NCBI RefSeq assembly: GCF_042477335.2
Contig: NC_091255.1
Location: forward strand, 42,324,501 to 42,388,500
Length of the DNA stretch: 64,000 nt
Origin: Ovis canadensis
Taxonomy: Eukaryota; Chordata; Mammalia; Artiodactyla; Bovidae
Reading direction: 5' to 3'
Shown here: piece after piece, positions 39,593 through 51,122 of the stretch
Layout of the letters: every line of letters starts with the position of its first letter
Position numbering within the stretch: the stretch's first letter is position 1
Notes under the pieces: generated by a model
Database searches by the model: none
What the model was told of the DNA's origin: nothing
Seen by the model: the letters and a program-made list of their open reading frames with translations, nothing else
Translations under genes and position numbers: made by a program

Positions 39593-40071
39593 CCGGGCTC
39601 CGGCTCCCCCTGCACCCACGGTGACAGAGCCCGCTGCCGGTGGGTGCTCACCTCACTCTCCTCACCTGTGCTGGTTGGAGGAACCTTCTGGCTCCTTCCT
39701 GACTTCACTGAGACTTTAATCTGCCTGTCACGTGATTGCTTATCATTTCCCTGTGCTTTGACTCCTCAGGGAGAGAACCTGTTATCCGGAGGTGAAGGAC
39801 TCTGCCTCAGGATGGGGAAGTCTGCCCCTTTCCCGGGATGCGTCGCTGATGCTTCCCCAGAGGTGCGCTTCCCTCCCGGCCGCGGGGTCTCCCGTGAAAC
39901 CTTCAAGGGTCCTGTCGCGTCTCCTGTTTGATGCGTGCTCTTCTGACAATATACAAAACTGTTCGGAAAACCGAGCTTCTGCACAGCGCTTTCCTCCATG
40001 TGGTTATTGCCCACCTGGGCTACAGCCCTCGGGTCTGGCCAGGAAAAAAAAAAACAACTCTCTTCTAGTTT

Positions 40072-40292
40072 TATGAGCAAACTCCTTGGAAAAGACTTCG
40101 ATGCTGGGAAAGATTGAGGGCAGGAGGAGAAGGGGACAACAGACAATGAGATGGTTGGATGGCATCACCGTCTCAATGGACATGAGTCTGAGCAAACTCC
40201 TGGAGATAGTGAAGGACAGAGAAGCCTGATGTGCTGCAGTCCATGGGGTCGCAAAGAGTCAGACATGACGTAGCAACTGAGCGACAACAACA
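40072..40292 (+). mobile_element. BovB LINE 3' end fragment, sense
   Basis: 'agcaaactccttggaaaaga', 'gagatggttggatggcatca' and 'gtcagacatgacgtagcaac' are the BovB 3' end. Confidence 0.85.
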
Positions 40293-40299
40293 GTCTTGT

Positions 40300-41400
40300 G
40301 AGAGAGGTTGTTTACTGATCACTTGCCTCCACACTCCGCTGCAGCTGATCACTGCCATCTCCTGGAGGCCGGCTTCGCTTGTTTGCCTGTTTGTGTTCTG
40401 CTTGTGTTTGGCTTTGCTTGTTTGTGTTCTTCTGGTTTTCCTTTCTTTCCCTCACAGAGTCCTTTGGGTCTTTCTTTGCCGGATCTCTTCTTCCAGGCCT
40501 CCTGAAGTTCTGGTGCCTGAGGACTCAGTCCCCAGGCCTCTTCTCTTTCCTCAGTCACAACCTCATCTAATCTCCTGGACAGTGCTGGAGGTTTTCAATT
40601 CCATCTGGTCCTACCCTTTTCTTTGAACTCCAATAGGCATGTTCAACTGCATCCCTTTCATACTGGCGTTCATAATAGGCAGGTTAAAGGTGACCATGGA
40701 TAGAATTGCTCGTTTATTTTAATCTACCAAATACACTGCAGAGCTCCTCCAGTGTCCCCAGTCTCAGTAAAGGGTACCATCCTTCCTTTATCCTTTTTAT
40801 TCAGGCCAAACTCCTTAGATTATCCTGATTCTTTGGCCTAGCTTGTTGATCCGAGCACTTCTGCCCTAGTTTAAGCCATGATAATTCTTACCTGCACTTT
40901 ATGGAACCTCCCACTGGGTTCCCTGCTTCTGCTGCTGACTTTGGGAAATTGTCATTTTTTGTCCTCCAGTTGCCCTTATGTAACCTGCCCCACAGACTCC
41001 CAGCATGTCGGAACTGTACTTTGCCAGGTTCCCATGGCTGCTGGCTTCCAGTGGGTTCTGCCTCTGGAGGCATGAGCAAGAGTGAGCAGGGTGAGGAGGA
41101 AGGCAACTTTCTGCTTCTGGGTTCTGCAGTGTGGTGGTTGCCGGCCATTCCTGAGGTGGAAGTGGAGCAAGGATGGTTCCTCCCTTGGCCAAGGGGGCTA
41201 TGTCTGGTAGACGCAGGGTGACAGTGACAGCCTGTCCGGGTGGCACAAGGTGCTGGTGCAGCCCCCCGGGTTCCTTCCAGCCAGGGGTATTCTAAGCAGC
41301 TTCCCATCTGTCCTGTAGTCTTACTGTTTAGATTCCCTCCGCCTGCCATAGGTTGAGTGGCTTCTCTTTTCATATCTGAATTCTGACTTTGCTGCAGCGT
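40300..41400. other. Unassigned intergenic DNA
   Basis: No exon or clear repeat assigned. Frames on both strands are unconserved-looking. A T/G-rich stretch at 40378-40450 has repeated gtttg/ttgtttg words. Confidence 0.35.
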
Positions 41401-41720
41401 TTCTCCACCCAGCTGTCAGTCATCAACACCCTTGATCCTGTCCTCTGCTCAAAGCTTTCCATTGGCTTCCTGTGACATTTAGAGTAAAATCTAAAACCCA
41501 CACTGTGTTCAGCAGCCCCGTGTGTCCTGCCTGCAGCCTCCTCTCCAGCCTTGTTCCAAGTGATCCTCCCACTGAGTGGAGTGCTTGCCTCGTTGCTCAC
41601 AGAACGGGAAGCACATCCCCACTCAGCGGCTTTACTCCTGCGTCTATCCTCAGCCTGGAGTGCTCAGCTTACCTAATTCCATCTTTGGTTAAACGTAACA
41701 TCCTTAAAGAAAACTTCTCT
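41400..41720 (-). mobile_element. L2 LINE fragment, antisense (tentative)
   Basis: 'caaagctttccattggcttc' and 'gagtaaaatctaaaacccac' resemble the reverse complement of the L2 3' region. Confidence 0.55.
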
Positions 41721-42039
41721 TTAAAAAAAAAAAAAGCTGTAGTCTCCAGTGTCTAAGCCAGCTCCATCCCTGAGGGTTGCCTGTGCCTGGCAGGCTTACA
41801 GTCTCAGGTCAGTGAAGGATCCTCCTGCTGTCCCAGGGCACGGCATTCCCGGGAGACTGTCCCAAAGGAGACGGAGGAAAGCCAAGAAGCATTTAAAATG
41901 CTAAATCTGTTTTCTTAATTTTATTTTTGGAGTATAATCGCTTTAGAATGTTGTATTAGTTTCTGCTGTACAACAAAGTGAGTCAGCCATGTATATACAC
42001 AGTGAAAATCCTCTTTGGATTTTTTTCTGTCAGCAAAGA

Positions 42040-43585
42040 CAGTCAGTTCAGTTCAGTCACTCAGTCATGTCTTACTCTTTGTGACCCCATGGACTACAGC
42101 ACGCCAGGCTTCCCTGTCCTTCAGCATTTCCTGGAGCTTACTCAGATTCATGTCCTTTGAGTCAGTGATGCCACCCAAGCATCTCATCCTCTGTCATCCC
42201 CTTCTGCCCTCAATCTTTCCTAGCATCAGGGTCTTTTCCAAAGAATCAGTTCTTTGCATCATGTGGCCAAAGGATAGGAGCTTCAGCATCAGTCCTTCCA
42301 ATGAATAGGATTGACTGATTGGATCTCCTTGCAATCTAAGGGACTCTCAAGAGTCTTCTTCAACACCACAGTTCACAAGCATCAATCCTTTGGTGCTCAG
42401 CTTTCTTTATAGTCTAACTCTCACATCCATATGTGACTACTGTAAAAAAAAAACATAGCTTTGACTAGACAGACCTTTGTTGGCAAAGTAATGTTTCTGC
42501 TTTTTAATATGCTGTCTAGGTTGGTCAAAGTTTTCTTCTAAGCAGCAAGCGTCTTTTAATTTCATGGCTACAGTCACCATCTGCAGTGATTTTGGAGCCC
42601 AAGAAAATAAAGTCTGTCCCTGTTTCCATTGTTTTCCCATCTATTTGCCATGAAGTGATGGGACCAGATGCCATGATCTTTGTTATTTTTTGAATGTTGA
42701 GTTTTAAGCCAGGTTTTTCACTTCTCTTTCACTTTCATCAGGAGGCTCTTTAGTTCCTCTTCACTTTTTGCCATAAGGGTGGTGGTGTCATCTGCATATC
42801 TAAGGTTGTTGATATTTCTCCCAGCAGTCTTGATTCCAGCTTGTCCTTCATCCAGCCTGGCATTTCGCATGATGCACTCTGCATACAAGTTAAATAAAGT
42901 TGAGAAGGCAATGGCACCCCACTCCAGTACTCTTGCCTGGAAAATCCCATGGATGGAAGAGCCTGGTGGGCTGCAGTCCTTGGGGTCGCTAAGAGTCAGA
43001 CACGGCTGAGCGACTTCACTTTCACTTTTCACTTTCATGCATTGGAGAAGGAAATGGCAACCCACTCCAGTGTTCTTGCCTGGAGAATCCCAGGGATGGG
43101 GGAGCCTGGTGGGCTGCCGTCTGTGGGGTCGCACAGAGCCGGACACGACTGAGGCGAGTTAGCAGCAGCAGCAGCAGCCTTGACATACTCCTTTTGCAGT
43201 TGGGAACCAGTCTGTGTTTCCATGTCCAGTTCTAACTGTTGCTTCTTGATCTGCATACAGATTTCTTAGGAGACAGGTAAGGTGGCCTAGTATTCCCATC
43301 TCTTGAAGAATTTTCCACAGTTTGTTGTGATCCACGCAGTTAAAGGCTTTGGCATAGTAAGTAGATGTTTTCCTGGAACTCTTGCCTTTTCTACTATCCA
43401 ACAGATGTTGGAATTTGATCTCTGGTCCTTCTGCCTTTTCTAAATCCAGCTTGAACATCTGCAGGTTCTCAGTTCACGTATTGCTGAAGCCTCACTTGGA
43501 AAATTTTGAGCATTACTTTGCTAGCGTTTGAGATGAGTGGAATTGTGCGGTAGTTTGATCGTTCTTTGGTGTTGCCAGCAAAGAC
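42040..43585 (-). mobile_element. BovB (RTE) LINE 3' half with degraded reverse transcriptase, antisense
   Basis: On the minus strand, residues like the family's reverse transcriptase can be read: AKAFNCVDHNKLWKIL (about 43320-43370), ending GVCQGC, then after an inserted SINE NNLRYADDTTTLMAKSEEEL with the YADD catalytic box at 42787-42798. The 3' end is at about 42040. It is 5'-truncated, has stops, and is interrupted, so not active. Confidence 0.85.
42901..43180 (+). repeat. Bov-A2 SINE dimer nested in the BovB copy
   Basis: A sense Bov-A2 from 'gagaaggcaatggcacccca' to the (agc)n run, splitting the reverse-transcriptase remnant. Confidence 0.9.
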
Positions 43586-43589
43586 AAGT

Positions 43590-44445
43590 GCTAACATAGG
43601 CCTTTAGTGACAGCACAGTGATGTCAGACAAACTTTCCAAGTGTGGGCAGAACCTGATTCTAGAACTGTGGCAATGTTTACATTGGCTCAGAGTTCACCA
43701 CAGATCACCCTTTTTGATCTGACGTGGGTAGACATTTTAAACTTTGAGCCAATATAAATGTTACATAAGGGACTAAACTGGCTTATGAGTCTCATCACAG
43801 TTTTTTAAACATAAACAATGAGCAGAATACCAACGTGAAAATAGAACAGGAACCAGTGTCAGCTAAGGTAGGTTAACCTCTGAGTAGCCAAGGGCTGCTT
43901 CTCCTGCTGAGGGTTTGACCTTAGGATCTTAAGAAGAATCTGTTGTGATTCTAATATTAGGCAACATCACTGAGGTTTGACTCCTCGCCCACTCTTGAGC
44001 ATTTTTTTTTTAAATTAACTAAGGGGTCTGTTGCCCCTGTCCCTTTAGGAGAGCCCTCTCTGCCAGCTCCTGAGGAGGTCTTGCATATTGCCTTATGTAT
44101 TTTCTTGTATTAAGGATTACATTTTATTGGATATGACATAAATACAAGAGGTCGTGAATGATAAACGTATACAGTGAATTATGACAAATTTAACCTGCCT
44201 ATTTAACTGCCACCTGGAATGTTACCAGCACCCCTTTATGTCCATATCTGGTCACTGGTACAGAATTTCCACGTGAAAGCAAATACGTGTGTAACTGTAG
44301 TAGTCAACTTTCCAGTGTGCTCTTGCCTGTTCATAGTCCACGCACGTGTGTGTGACAGTCTGCTAGCTCCACAGCCTCATCAGCACTTGACAGTGTCACT
44401 TAAAGGAAGTTAACTATTCTGATGGCTGTTTCTCGGTGTGACTTA
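43590..44445. other. Unassigned repeat-derived DNA
   Basis: AT-rich; 44100-44400 looks like a decayed antisense L1. No gene seen. Confidence 0.35.
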
Positions 44446-44447
44446 TT

Positions 44448-44625
44448 TTTTAATTTAATTGGCTGTGCCATGTCTCAGTTGCAGCACACAGCATCTTCAT
44501 CTTCATTGTGGCACGTGGAATCTTTCGTTATGGCATGTGGGATCTAGTTCCTTGACCAGGGATAGAACCTGGGCCCCCTGCCTTGGGAGCTCAGTCTTAG
44601 CCACTGCCGGACTACAAGTGGGGGC
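44448..44625 (-). repeat. CHR-type tRNA SINE, antisense
   Basis: 'ggctgtgccatgtctcagtt' to 'tcttagccactgccggact'; internal short duplication around cttcatcttcat. Confidence 0.65.
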
Positions 44626-44629
44626 AGCT

Positions 44630-46580
44630 TATAAAGGCAAAAAGCAGAAAGTTGCTTAAGCTATTTGTCACGAGTTAGGTTTGGTGCTGGCGAAAAATAA
44701 GGGTGCTGGTTAAGTAGGGGTTGGTTGGGGTTCAAATGGTTGCCTAGTTACAAGGGGAGACCTTGAGACCTTAAGGCTGCAGCTGGCAGAGATTGTTTTG
44801 AGAACAGCTGTTGGTGTCCTTGAGCTTGATACAGTGCAGAAAATTCACGTTATCGGTAATGCAGGATTGTGTCTGAAACCACGTCCACAGAGGCCATCAG
44901 CTCCGCGCCTGAACCATAGGTACTCCTTCTTGACTTACGAATGATCTTAAACATGCCATCAAGACATTCATCAGTGTACTCATAAAGAAGCATCTTCTAA
45001 AAAATCATGTTCAGAAAGTATCCATGGAGCCTGCTTTATTGAATGTTCCAACGAGAATGGTTGAGGATTTTCCCACATGACTCTTCTGTGCCCATGGAGA
45101 TGGTCCTATGATTGTTCTCGTTAGATCTGCTCTGATGATAAATGGCATTACTTGGTTTCCTCATATAGAACAGTCTTGACTGTTATGTGCTACTTTCCTT
45201 GGGAGCTGCCAGACTCTGCTAATATTTTATGTAAGAATTCTGCAGTGACAGTTATAAGGAAGATTGGTCTGTAGCTGTATTTTGTGTGTAATCTTTCTAA
45301 GCACTGACATTAATAGCATTAATGTTACACTGATAACATTAAGAGAATTGAAATTATTTCCTTTTTGAATGCCCTGAAACAGTTTACAAGGTGTAGGTGT
45401 GATCTGTATTATAAAGGTTTGGTGGAATTCTGTGAAATGTCATGCCTGGTGCTTTGGAAGAGTTTATTTTTAGAGCTTTCACAATTTCTTTCTGAAATCA
45501 GTGTGTTTAGACTTTCTTTCTTGGGGTCAGTTTGGCAAATTATATTTTCAGAAATTTATTACATCAAGATCCTAAATGTATAGAATTGTGCACAACAGTC
45601 TGTCACACGCTTTGGGGTAAGTTGTTCTGTGTGTGTTCTGCCTATGTACCCATCCCTGCAGTCTCTGTGGATTTCCTCAGTAACAGTGAGCTGTATTTTC
45701 TGCAGAAATAGTCTGATTTGCGCACTGGCCACATGCTATAGCGTGTGTTCAGGCAGCCCCTCTGGTTCTGTGTCAACCAGTCTGTTTTTACCATGTAAAC
45801 AGTGTTGAACCTGTCCCCAAGGCTCTGTGAAAGTTTAATCCTGCAGCTCTTGTAGAACCTTCTGTGTCCACACAAACAGAGGGGCTTAGCTTCTTACCCT
45901 GACTTTTTGGAAATGTCATTTGACGGTTAATGAGTAACTGTTCTCAGTGTTGTGTCTGTTTTGATGAGTGGTTGATGCTGGGGCCTGTGGGCTGTTTGAT
46001 CAGCGTGAAGCAGGACTTTGTCATTCTCTCTTTGGGACACAGAACTGCCAGATACTTACTTTGGTCTCATCTCCACCAAGCACTGTCTTCGACACCCTGG
46101 GAAATAGCATCCCACCAACTCCCAGAGCCTCTGCCTGTACTCAGCTTTACTTTAAAAAAGCAAAAAACATAAAACCTCTCCTCTGTTAGACTCCGAGCTC
46201 CTTTAGAGTAAGAGCATGTCAGATTTTCCTCTTTGCATCATAAAAGTGCTTCTTGCTATTGTCCTTATTTAGCAGCTATTCAGATTTGCTAAATATGTTA
46301 TAACCATTAAAGCTATAGTTAACAATATGGATATTTTGTGAAAATACATAAAAATATAACAATGAAAATTAAAATTATCTATAGATCACTCCTTAAATGT
46401 AAAGCCTGAGGCATTTCAATATATTTTATCCCAGCATTTAAAGATTATTTTTATCCCAGTATTTTTTCACTATTTACAAATGTGTTGTTGTTCAGTCACT
46501 CAGTTGAAGTACTGATTATGTAATTTCCCCTGACCACGTGTTAAACACATGGTTTTTAGTAATTCTCTATTATTTCTTGG
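44630..46580. other. AT-rich intergenic DNA with old L1 pieces
   Basis: 45120-45580 resembles a decayed antisense L1 (for example 'ttctgcagtgacagttataa'). The rest is unassigned; no exon was recognised. Confidence 0.35.
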
Positions 46581-46589
46581 TATCATTTA

Positions 46590-46645
46590 TTTCAGTTCAG
46601 TTCAATCACTCAGTCGTATCCGACTCTTTGCCACCCCATGGATCG
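46590..46645 (-). mobile_element. Short BovB 3' fragment, antisense
   Basis: 'ttcagttcagttcaatcact' then 'cgactctttgccaccccatg'. Confidence 0.65.
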
Positions 46646-46689
46646 TTTATTTAATGCTTCCCTAATAATGGACATTTAAATTGCTCTTT

Positions 46690-47590
46690 TTTGAAATTTT
46701 TAGAGTAAACTATAGTTGATTTAGTGTTATGTTAATTTTGCTGTACAGTTATGCACATATATATTGAGCTGGCCAGAAAGTTCATTCAGGTTTTTCCACA
46801 ACATCTTACAGGAAAACCCGAACTAACTTTTGAGCCAACCCAATACATTCTTTTTAGCGTTCTTTTCCATGATGGTTTCTCCCAGGATATTGAATACAGG
46901 TCCCCGTGCTATGCAGTAGGACCTTGTTGTTTATCCGTTCTATACGTAATAGTTTACCTCTGCTAATCCCAAGCTCCCAGTCTGTCCCTCCCTCACCTGC
47001 CTTGTCAACCACTGATGTATTCGCTACATCTGTGCTTCTTATTCACAGATAAGTTCATGTCATATTTTAGATTCCACACACAAGTGATATCATTCGCTCT
47101 TTGCCTTTCTCTTCCTGGCTTACTTCACTTAGTGTGTTCGTCTTTAGCTGCCTCCACGTTGCTGCAAATGGCATTGTTCCGTTCTTTTTCAAGGCTGAGT
47201 CATAATCCATTGTGTATGTGTAGCACACCTTCTTTGTCCGCCCCTCTGCTGATGGGCCTTTAGGTTGCTGCGGTAGCTTGGCTGTTTTGAATAGTGCTGC
47301 TATGGACATGGGGTGCATGTGTCTTTTTGAATTAGAATTTTGCCTAGGAATGGGATTGCTGGATCATACGGTAACTCTAGTTTTTTGAAGAATCTCCTTA
47401 GATTCTTCTGCAGTGACTGCACTAATTTACAGGCCCCCAACAGTGTTGGAGGGTTCCCTTCTCTCCACACCCTCTCCAGCATTTGTTATTTGTAGACTTT
47501 TTAATGATGGCCATCCTGATCGGTGTGAGGTGGTACATCAGTGTCATTTCGATTTGCTTTTCTCTAATAATTAGTGATGTTGTAAGTTGC
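46690..47590 (-). mobile_element. L1 LINE 3' portion, antisense
   Basis: The minus strand still shows L1 ORF2 C-terminal residues such as LELPYDPAIPFLGKI and IQKDTCTP (near 47320-47400), with frameshifts. Includes the 3' UTR toward 46690. Confidence 0.8.
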
Positions 47591-48720
47591 CCCTTTCTTA
47601 AATAGCGTTGTGGTGAGCATCCAAGGTATATGAATGACTAATGACATTTCTGAATCTCTCCTTAGGATGTACTCCTAGGAATAGACTTAGTCCATCGAAG
47701 GATATAAACTGTCTGTCCATCGGCTTCTGAACTCTAGAGGTTATTCCAGTGAAACGGCCAGGGGTCCAGGGATGCCCAGCCTCGGGGGACCCCTGGAGAG
47801 TGTGGGGCCTGGACATGTAGTGAATGAGCTAGCAGGCTAATCCCCAGTTTATACCACGTTCCAGCTCAGATCTCAGCAGCTGGCTTTGTAGTACGGTTAC
47901 TGATACAAATGTTATTAATATATCCTCTTTGATATATAGCAGTATTTAAGTGGCTTAGTTTCTCCTCACAAGGAGATAGGCATTGTTTGTATCGTTTCTC
48001 AGCAACCTCTTGCACACATAGAAGTTAGACAGTTTTCACCCTGGGTTTTAGAAGCATCAGATCTCTCACATGTACGTGCACACACCTGTCTAAAGCCTTC
48101 CACTGGGTCCTGCTCAACTTGGAATCAAACCTGGACCTTTGGGGCCTGGAACGCTTGGCTTCCCTGACGTTCTCATCTCCTCCCCACCCTTGCCACCCTG
48201 GCCTCTCTGCACATGGGATGTGCAGGCTGGGTCCCTCTGGGCCTGGACCTGCTCTCCCCTCTGCCTGGAGCCAGTACAGCTGGCCCCACACCCCTGGTCT
48301 CCCCTCAGAGCCCCCCAACCATCTTCTCGACTCTGGGCTGCAGGCCACTGTTATGTGCTCTGCCCAGGTCCTTGCAGGCTCTTCTCACTCATAATATTGT
48401 CCTGTTCCCTTGTTTACTGCATGTCTGCCATCCACGTGGGTATGGGTCTTCAAACGCCACCTGACATAAACAAAGCCAGGAAATACTTGTTAAATCCACA
48501 CGTAAAGCAGCCAACAGTTTTGGGGGTGTTTATTGATGGATTGATTGCCAATGATGGTGGTAAGCTTGAGTCAGATCCTGGTCCATAATTATCTAAAACT
48601 TTAGGGAAGTTATATTAACTGCAGTTTCCATCGTGGATACAGTGGTTACAGAAGGGTGTCGATGGTGGTAGGAGCAGAAGTGCAGAGCACCTAAATGGGC
48701 TGCTCGCTGCCCCCCCGCAG
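47590..48720. other. Region upstream of the isolated MATE exon, no other exon found
   Basis: Checked on the plus strand for the family's exon 14 (LRGTG..Q, YY..GLPLG) and not seen. 48090-48420 resembles an antisense L2/MIR-type repeat. Confidence 0.4.
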
Positions 48721-48806
48721 GTCTCTGGTCCGGGCTGACGGTCTTCCAAACCCTCTTCTACCTGGTGTACATCTGGAGGATCGACTGGAACCATGCGGCA
48801 GAGCAG
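48721..48806 (+). pseudogene. Isolated MATE-family exon, SLC47A1-like (paralogue of SLC47A2 exon 15)
   Basis: An 86-nt exon with a strong acceptor (ccccccgcag) and donor (cag|gtacca) and the same phases as SLC47A2 exon 15. It encodes GLWSGLTVFQTLFYLVYIWR then IDWNHAAEQ (28 full codons). The LWSG and VFQ residues agree with human SLC47A1 rather than SLC47A2, and it is three codons shorter than both. The frame is open, with no stop or frameshift. No neighbouring MATE exon was found between 39.3 kb and here, and in the expected synteny SLC47A1 should lie on the other strand further right. It may be a relic of an inverted partial duplication, or a distant alternative exon of SLC47A2. Called pseudogene as the safer label; function unknown. 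Confidence 0.6.
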
Positions 48807-49008
48807 GTACCAGCGCGGGGAGGGGAGTGTGCGTGTGCGTGCGTGCTGTGATTCCAGGGCAGGCGAGGACTCTTCCAGGGTGAGGATGGTAAGAAGCCCA
48901 CGGGCAGCAGGACGCACTGTGACTCGTGAAGAGGCATTGGACGTGAGAGTGAGGGCCAAAGGAAACCTGTGTCCTCAATACGGAGCTAATTTCTCCTCTG
49001 CTAAGCAG

Positions 49009-49026
49009 GCACAGCCAGAGAGTTAG
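49009..49026 (+). other. Possible short terminal exon after the isolated MATE exon
   Basis: After a 202-nt intron, 'ctaagcag' could act as acceptor. The matching phase gives AQPES and a TAG at 49024-49026. AQ also opens the next exon in SLC47A2 (AQKH). The match is too short to exclude chance. Confidence 0.3.
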
Positions 49027-49029
49027 CTT

Positions 49030-50100
49030 AGAAACTCGTGTGAGGTCGTCTTGGGAGAACAGTAGTGCTTCCCCGTTTTTCCTGATCTGTTGTCTAGTTC
49101 TAGCGTCTCAAGGATCTTTGGTCCATGGTTTCCTGAGAAGCAGATGCCAAGTGTCTGTGGTCAGGGAGGCCCATGGGGGCAGAGCCTGTCCTGTGGGTGG
49201 AGGACCGGGATCCTGACACTCGGGGCGTGTCAGGGTTGAAGGGTGAGCCCTGCCAACTGTGTCAGGCTCAGGGTGAGATGGTGGGAGGTCAGCCAAGGGG
49301 AGATGTCATGCATCCGGGGACATGAGGAGTAGCCGAAGGGCGCAGAGCACCTCTGTCCACTCCCTGACCACCTCGAGGCTCCAGGGCCCTCATGACTGCT
49401 CGTGGGGACAGGTCACGTGCTCCCTCCCTTCAGTGTGGTCCATAGAGACAGGATGTTAAGTCGGACCATAACTACCCCTTAGGTGACTGTACCATTTATC
49501 TTCAGACTTTAATCCTTTTATCTGGACTTAGGAACAGTAAAGGGCACAGTGCAAAAAATATGTTAAGTTTGCAAATATGACAGGTAATTTTCCATTATGG
49601 AATCGCTTTAAGCTGTTGAGGTACTTTTAACATAAATTTTAATAAGAGTTTTCAAAGACGGTAACTAAAATAGAAGACTCGTGACCAGGCTATAAACTGG
49701 AAATGATAATCTTATACCATTTTATGAAGCATGTTAATTAACCTTGTCATGGTTTTCTGTCAACTGCGGGTGGATAGATATTAGTAATGTTTTCTAAGTT
49801 GTTTGAAAGGTCTATAGTATCCTATTGGTGATCAAGAAAGGAGCTACAGTTTTAAGTAAAAATTTCTCCAGGATGATACTCCATCATGGGTTGTAAATGT
49901 ATAAATCTGATCATCCATTTCGTGGGTGCTCTTACCTTCTTATATTGAATATTTCTTCTTCTATGGCAGTAGGTCATTTTCCTATGAAATATTCATTGCC
50001 GATCTAGTTTTGTTTATATTGGCTATTTCCCTGTCAGTGGATTTAATCTTACCATTGAGTGTATTTGAAGGGCCTTTTCAAGCTCTAATGCCATACCAGC
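49030..50100. other. Unassigned intergenic DNA
   Basis: 49030-49430 is GC-moderate, 49430-50100 AT-rich. No exon or repeat family recognised. Confidence 0.35.
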
Positions 50101-50984
50101 TTTTCTATTTCTCAATTTCTATGATGGTAAAATATGCACAACATGAAAACAACCCTCATCACCGTTTCTCACGTGCAGTTCAGTGGATTAAGTATGTTCA
50201 TAATGTGCCACACCCCGCTGTCTACCCCACCACACTGTCTACACGTGCGTCTGAAGCTCTGTCCCCATCAAACATTCTCTCATTCCCCTTCCTTCCAGCC
50301 CCTGGAAGTCTGCTTTCCCTGCTTATGGTTTTTACTGCTCTAAGCACCTCATACAAGTGCAATCATACAATATCTGTGTTTTTGTGACCAGATTATTTTA
50401 CTTAGTGTAATATCCTCAAGGTTTATCCATGTAGCATGTGTCAGGATGTCCTTCCTGTTTTAAGGCTGAATAATATTCCACTGTAAATACGTGCTGCATC
50501 TTGCTTTTCTGTTCATCTGTTGGCGGAAACTTGGGTGGCTTTCAGATTTTAGCTGTTTTGAATAATGCTGCTGTGAACATGAGTTCTACAGATACAGAGT
50601 CCATGCTTTTAATTCTTTTCAGTGCACGCCCAGAATTGGAACTGGTAAGTCATCTGGTAATCTGTTCTTAATCTTTTGAGGAACCACTATACTGTTTCCC
50701 ATAGTGGGTGTATCATTTTACATTCTAACCAGCCTTGCACAGGAGACCAGTTTTTCCACATCCTCATCAGCACTTGTTATTGTCTGGGTTTTGTTTTGTT
50801 TAGTTGTAGCCTACCTAATTAATGGGTGTGAGGTAATTTCTCGATGTAGTTTTGATTTGCATTTTCTTAATGGTCAGTTGTGTTTAGTATCTTTTCATGT
50901 GCTTGACCATTTGTGTGTATCCCTTGGAGATGTGTCTGTTGAAGTCCTGTTTTCATTTTTTTAAACACTGGTCTTTGGTTCTGT

Positions 50985-51122
50985 TTTTAGTATTTATTTA
51001 TTTGTCAGCACTGGGTCTTAGTTGCAGCTTGTGGTCTCTAGTTCCCTGACCAGGGATTGAACCCTGGCCCCCTGCCCTGGGAGCTTTCATCTTAGCCACT
51101 GGACCACCAGGGAAGTCCACCT
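50985..51122 (-). repeat. CHR-type tRNA SINE nested in L1, antisense
   Basis: 'agcactgggtcttagttgca' to 'ctggaccaccagggaagtcc'. Confidence 0.75.

Noticed and set aside
39158-39931. 257-codon plus-strand frame through the minisatellite
   Set aside because: It is the translation of the C/T repeat (Pro/Ser runs), not a conserved protein.
42718-43458. Minus-strand frames with reverse-transcriptase motifs as a gene
   Set aside because: They belong to a truncated, interrupted BovB element.
48139-48588. Plus-strand frame just upstream of the orphan MATE exon
   Set aside because: Tested as a possible preceding MATE exon; it lacks the LRGTG and YY..GLPLG motifs and overlaps an L2/MIR-like repeat.
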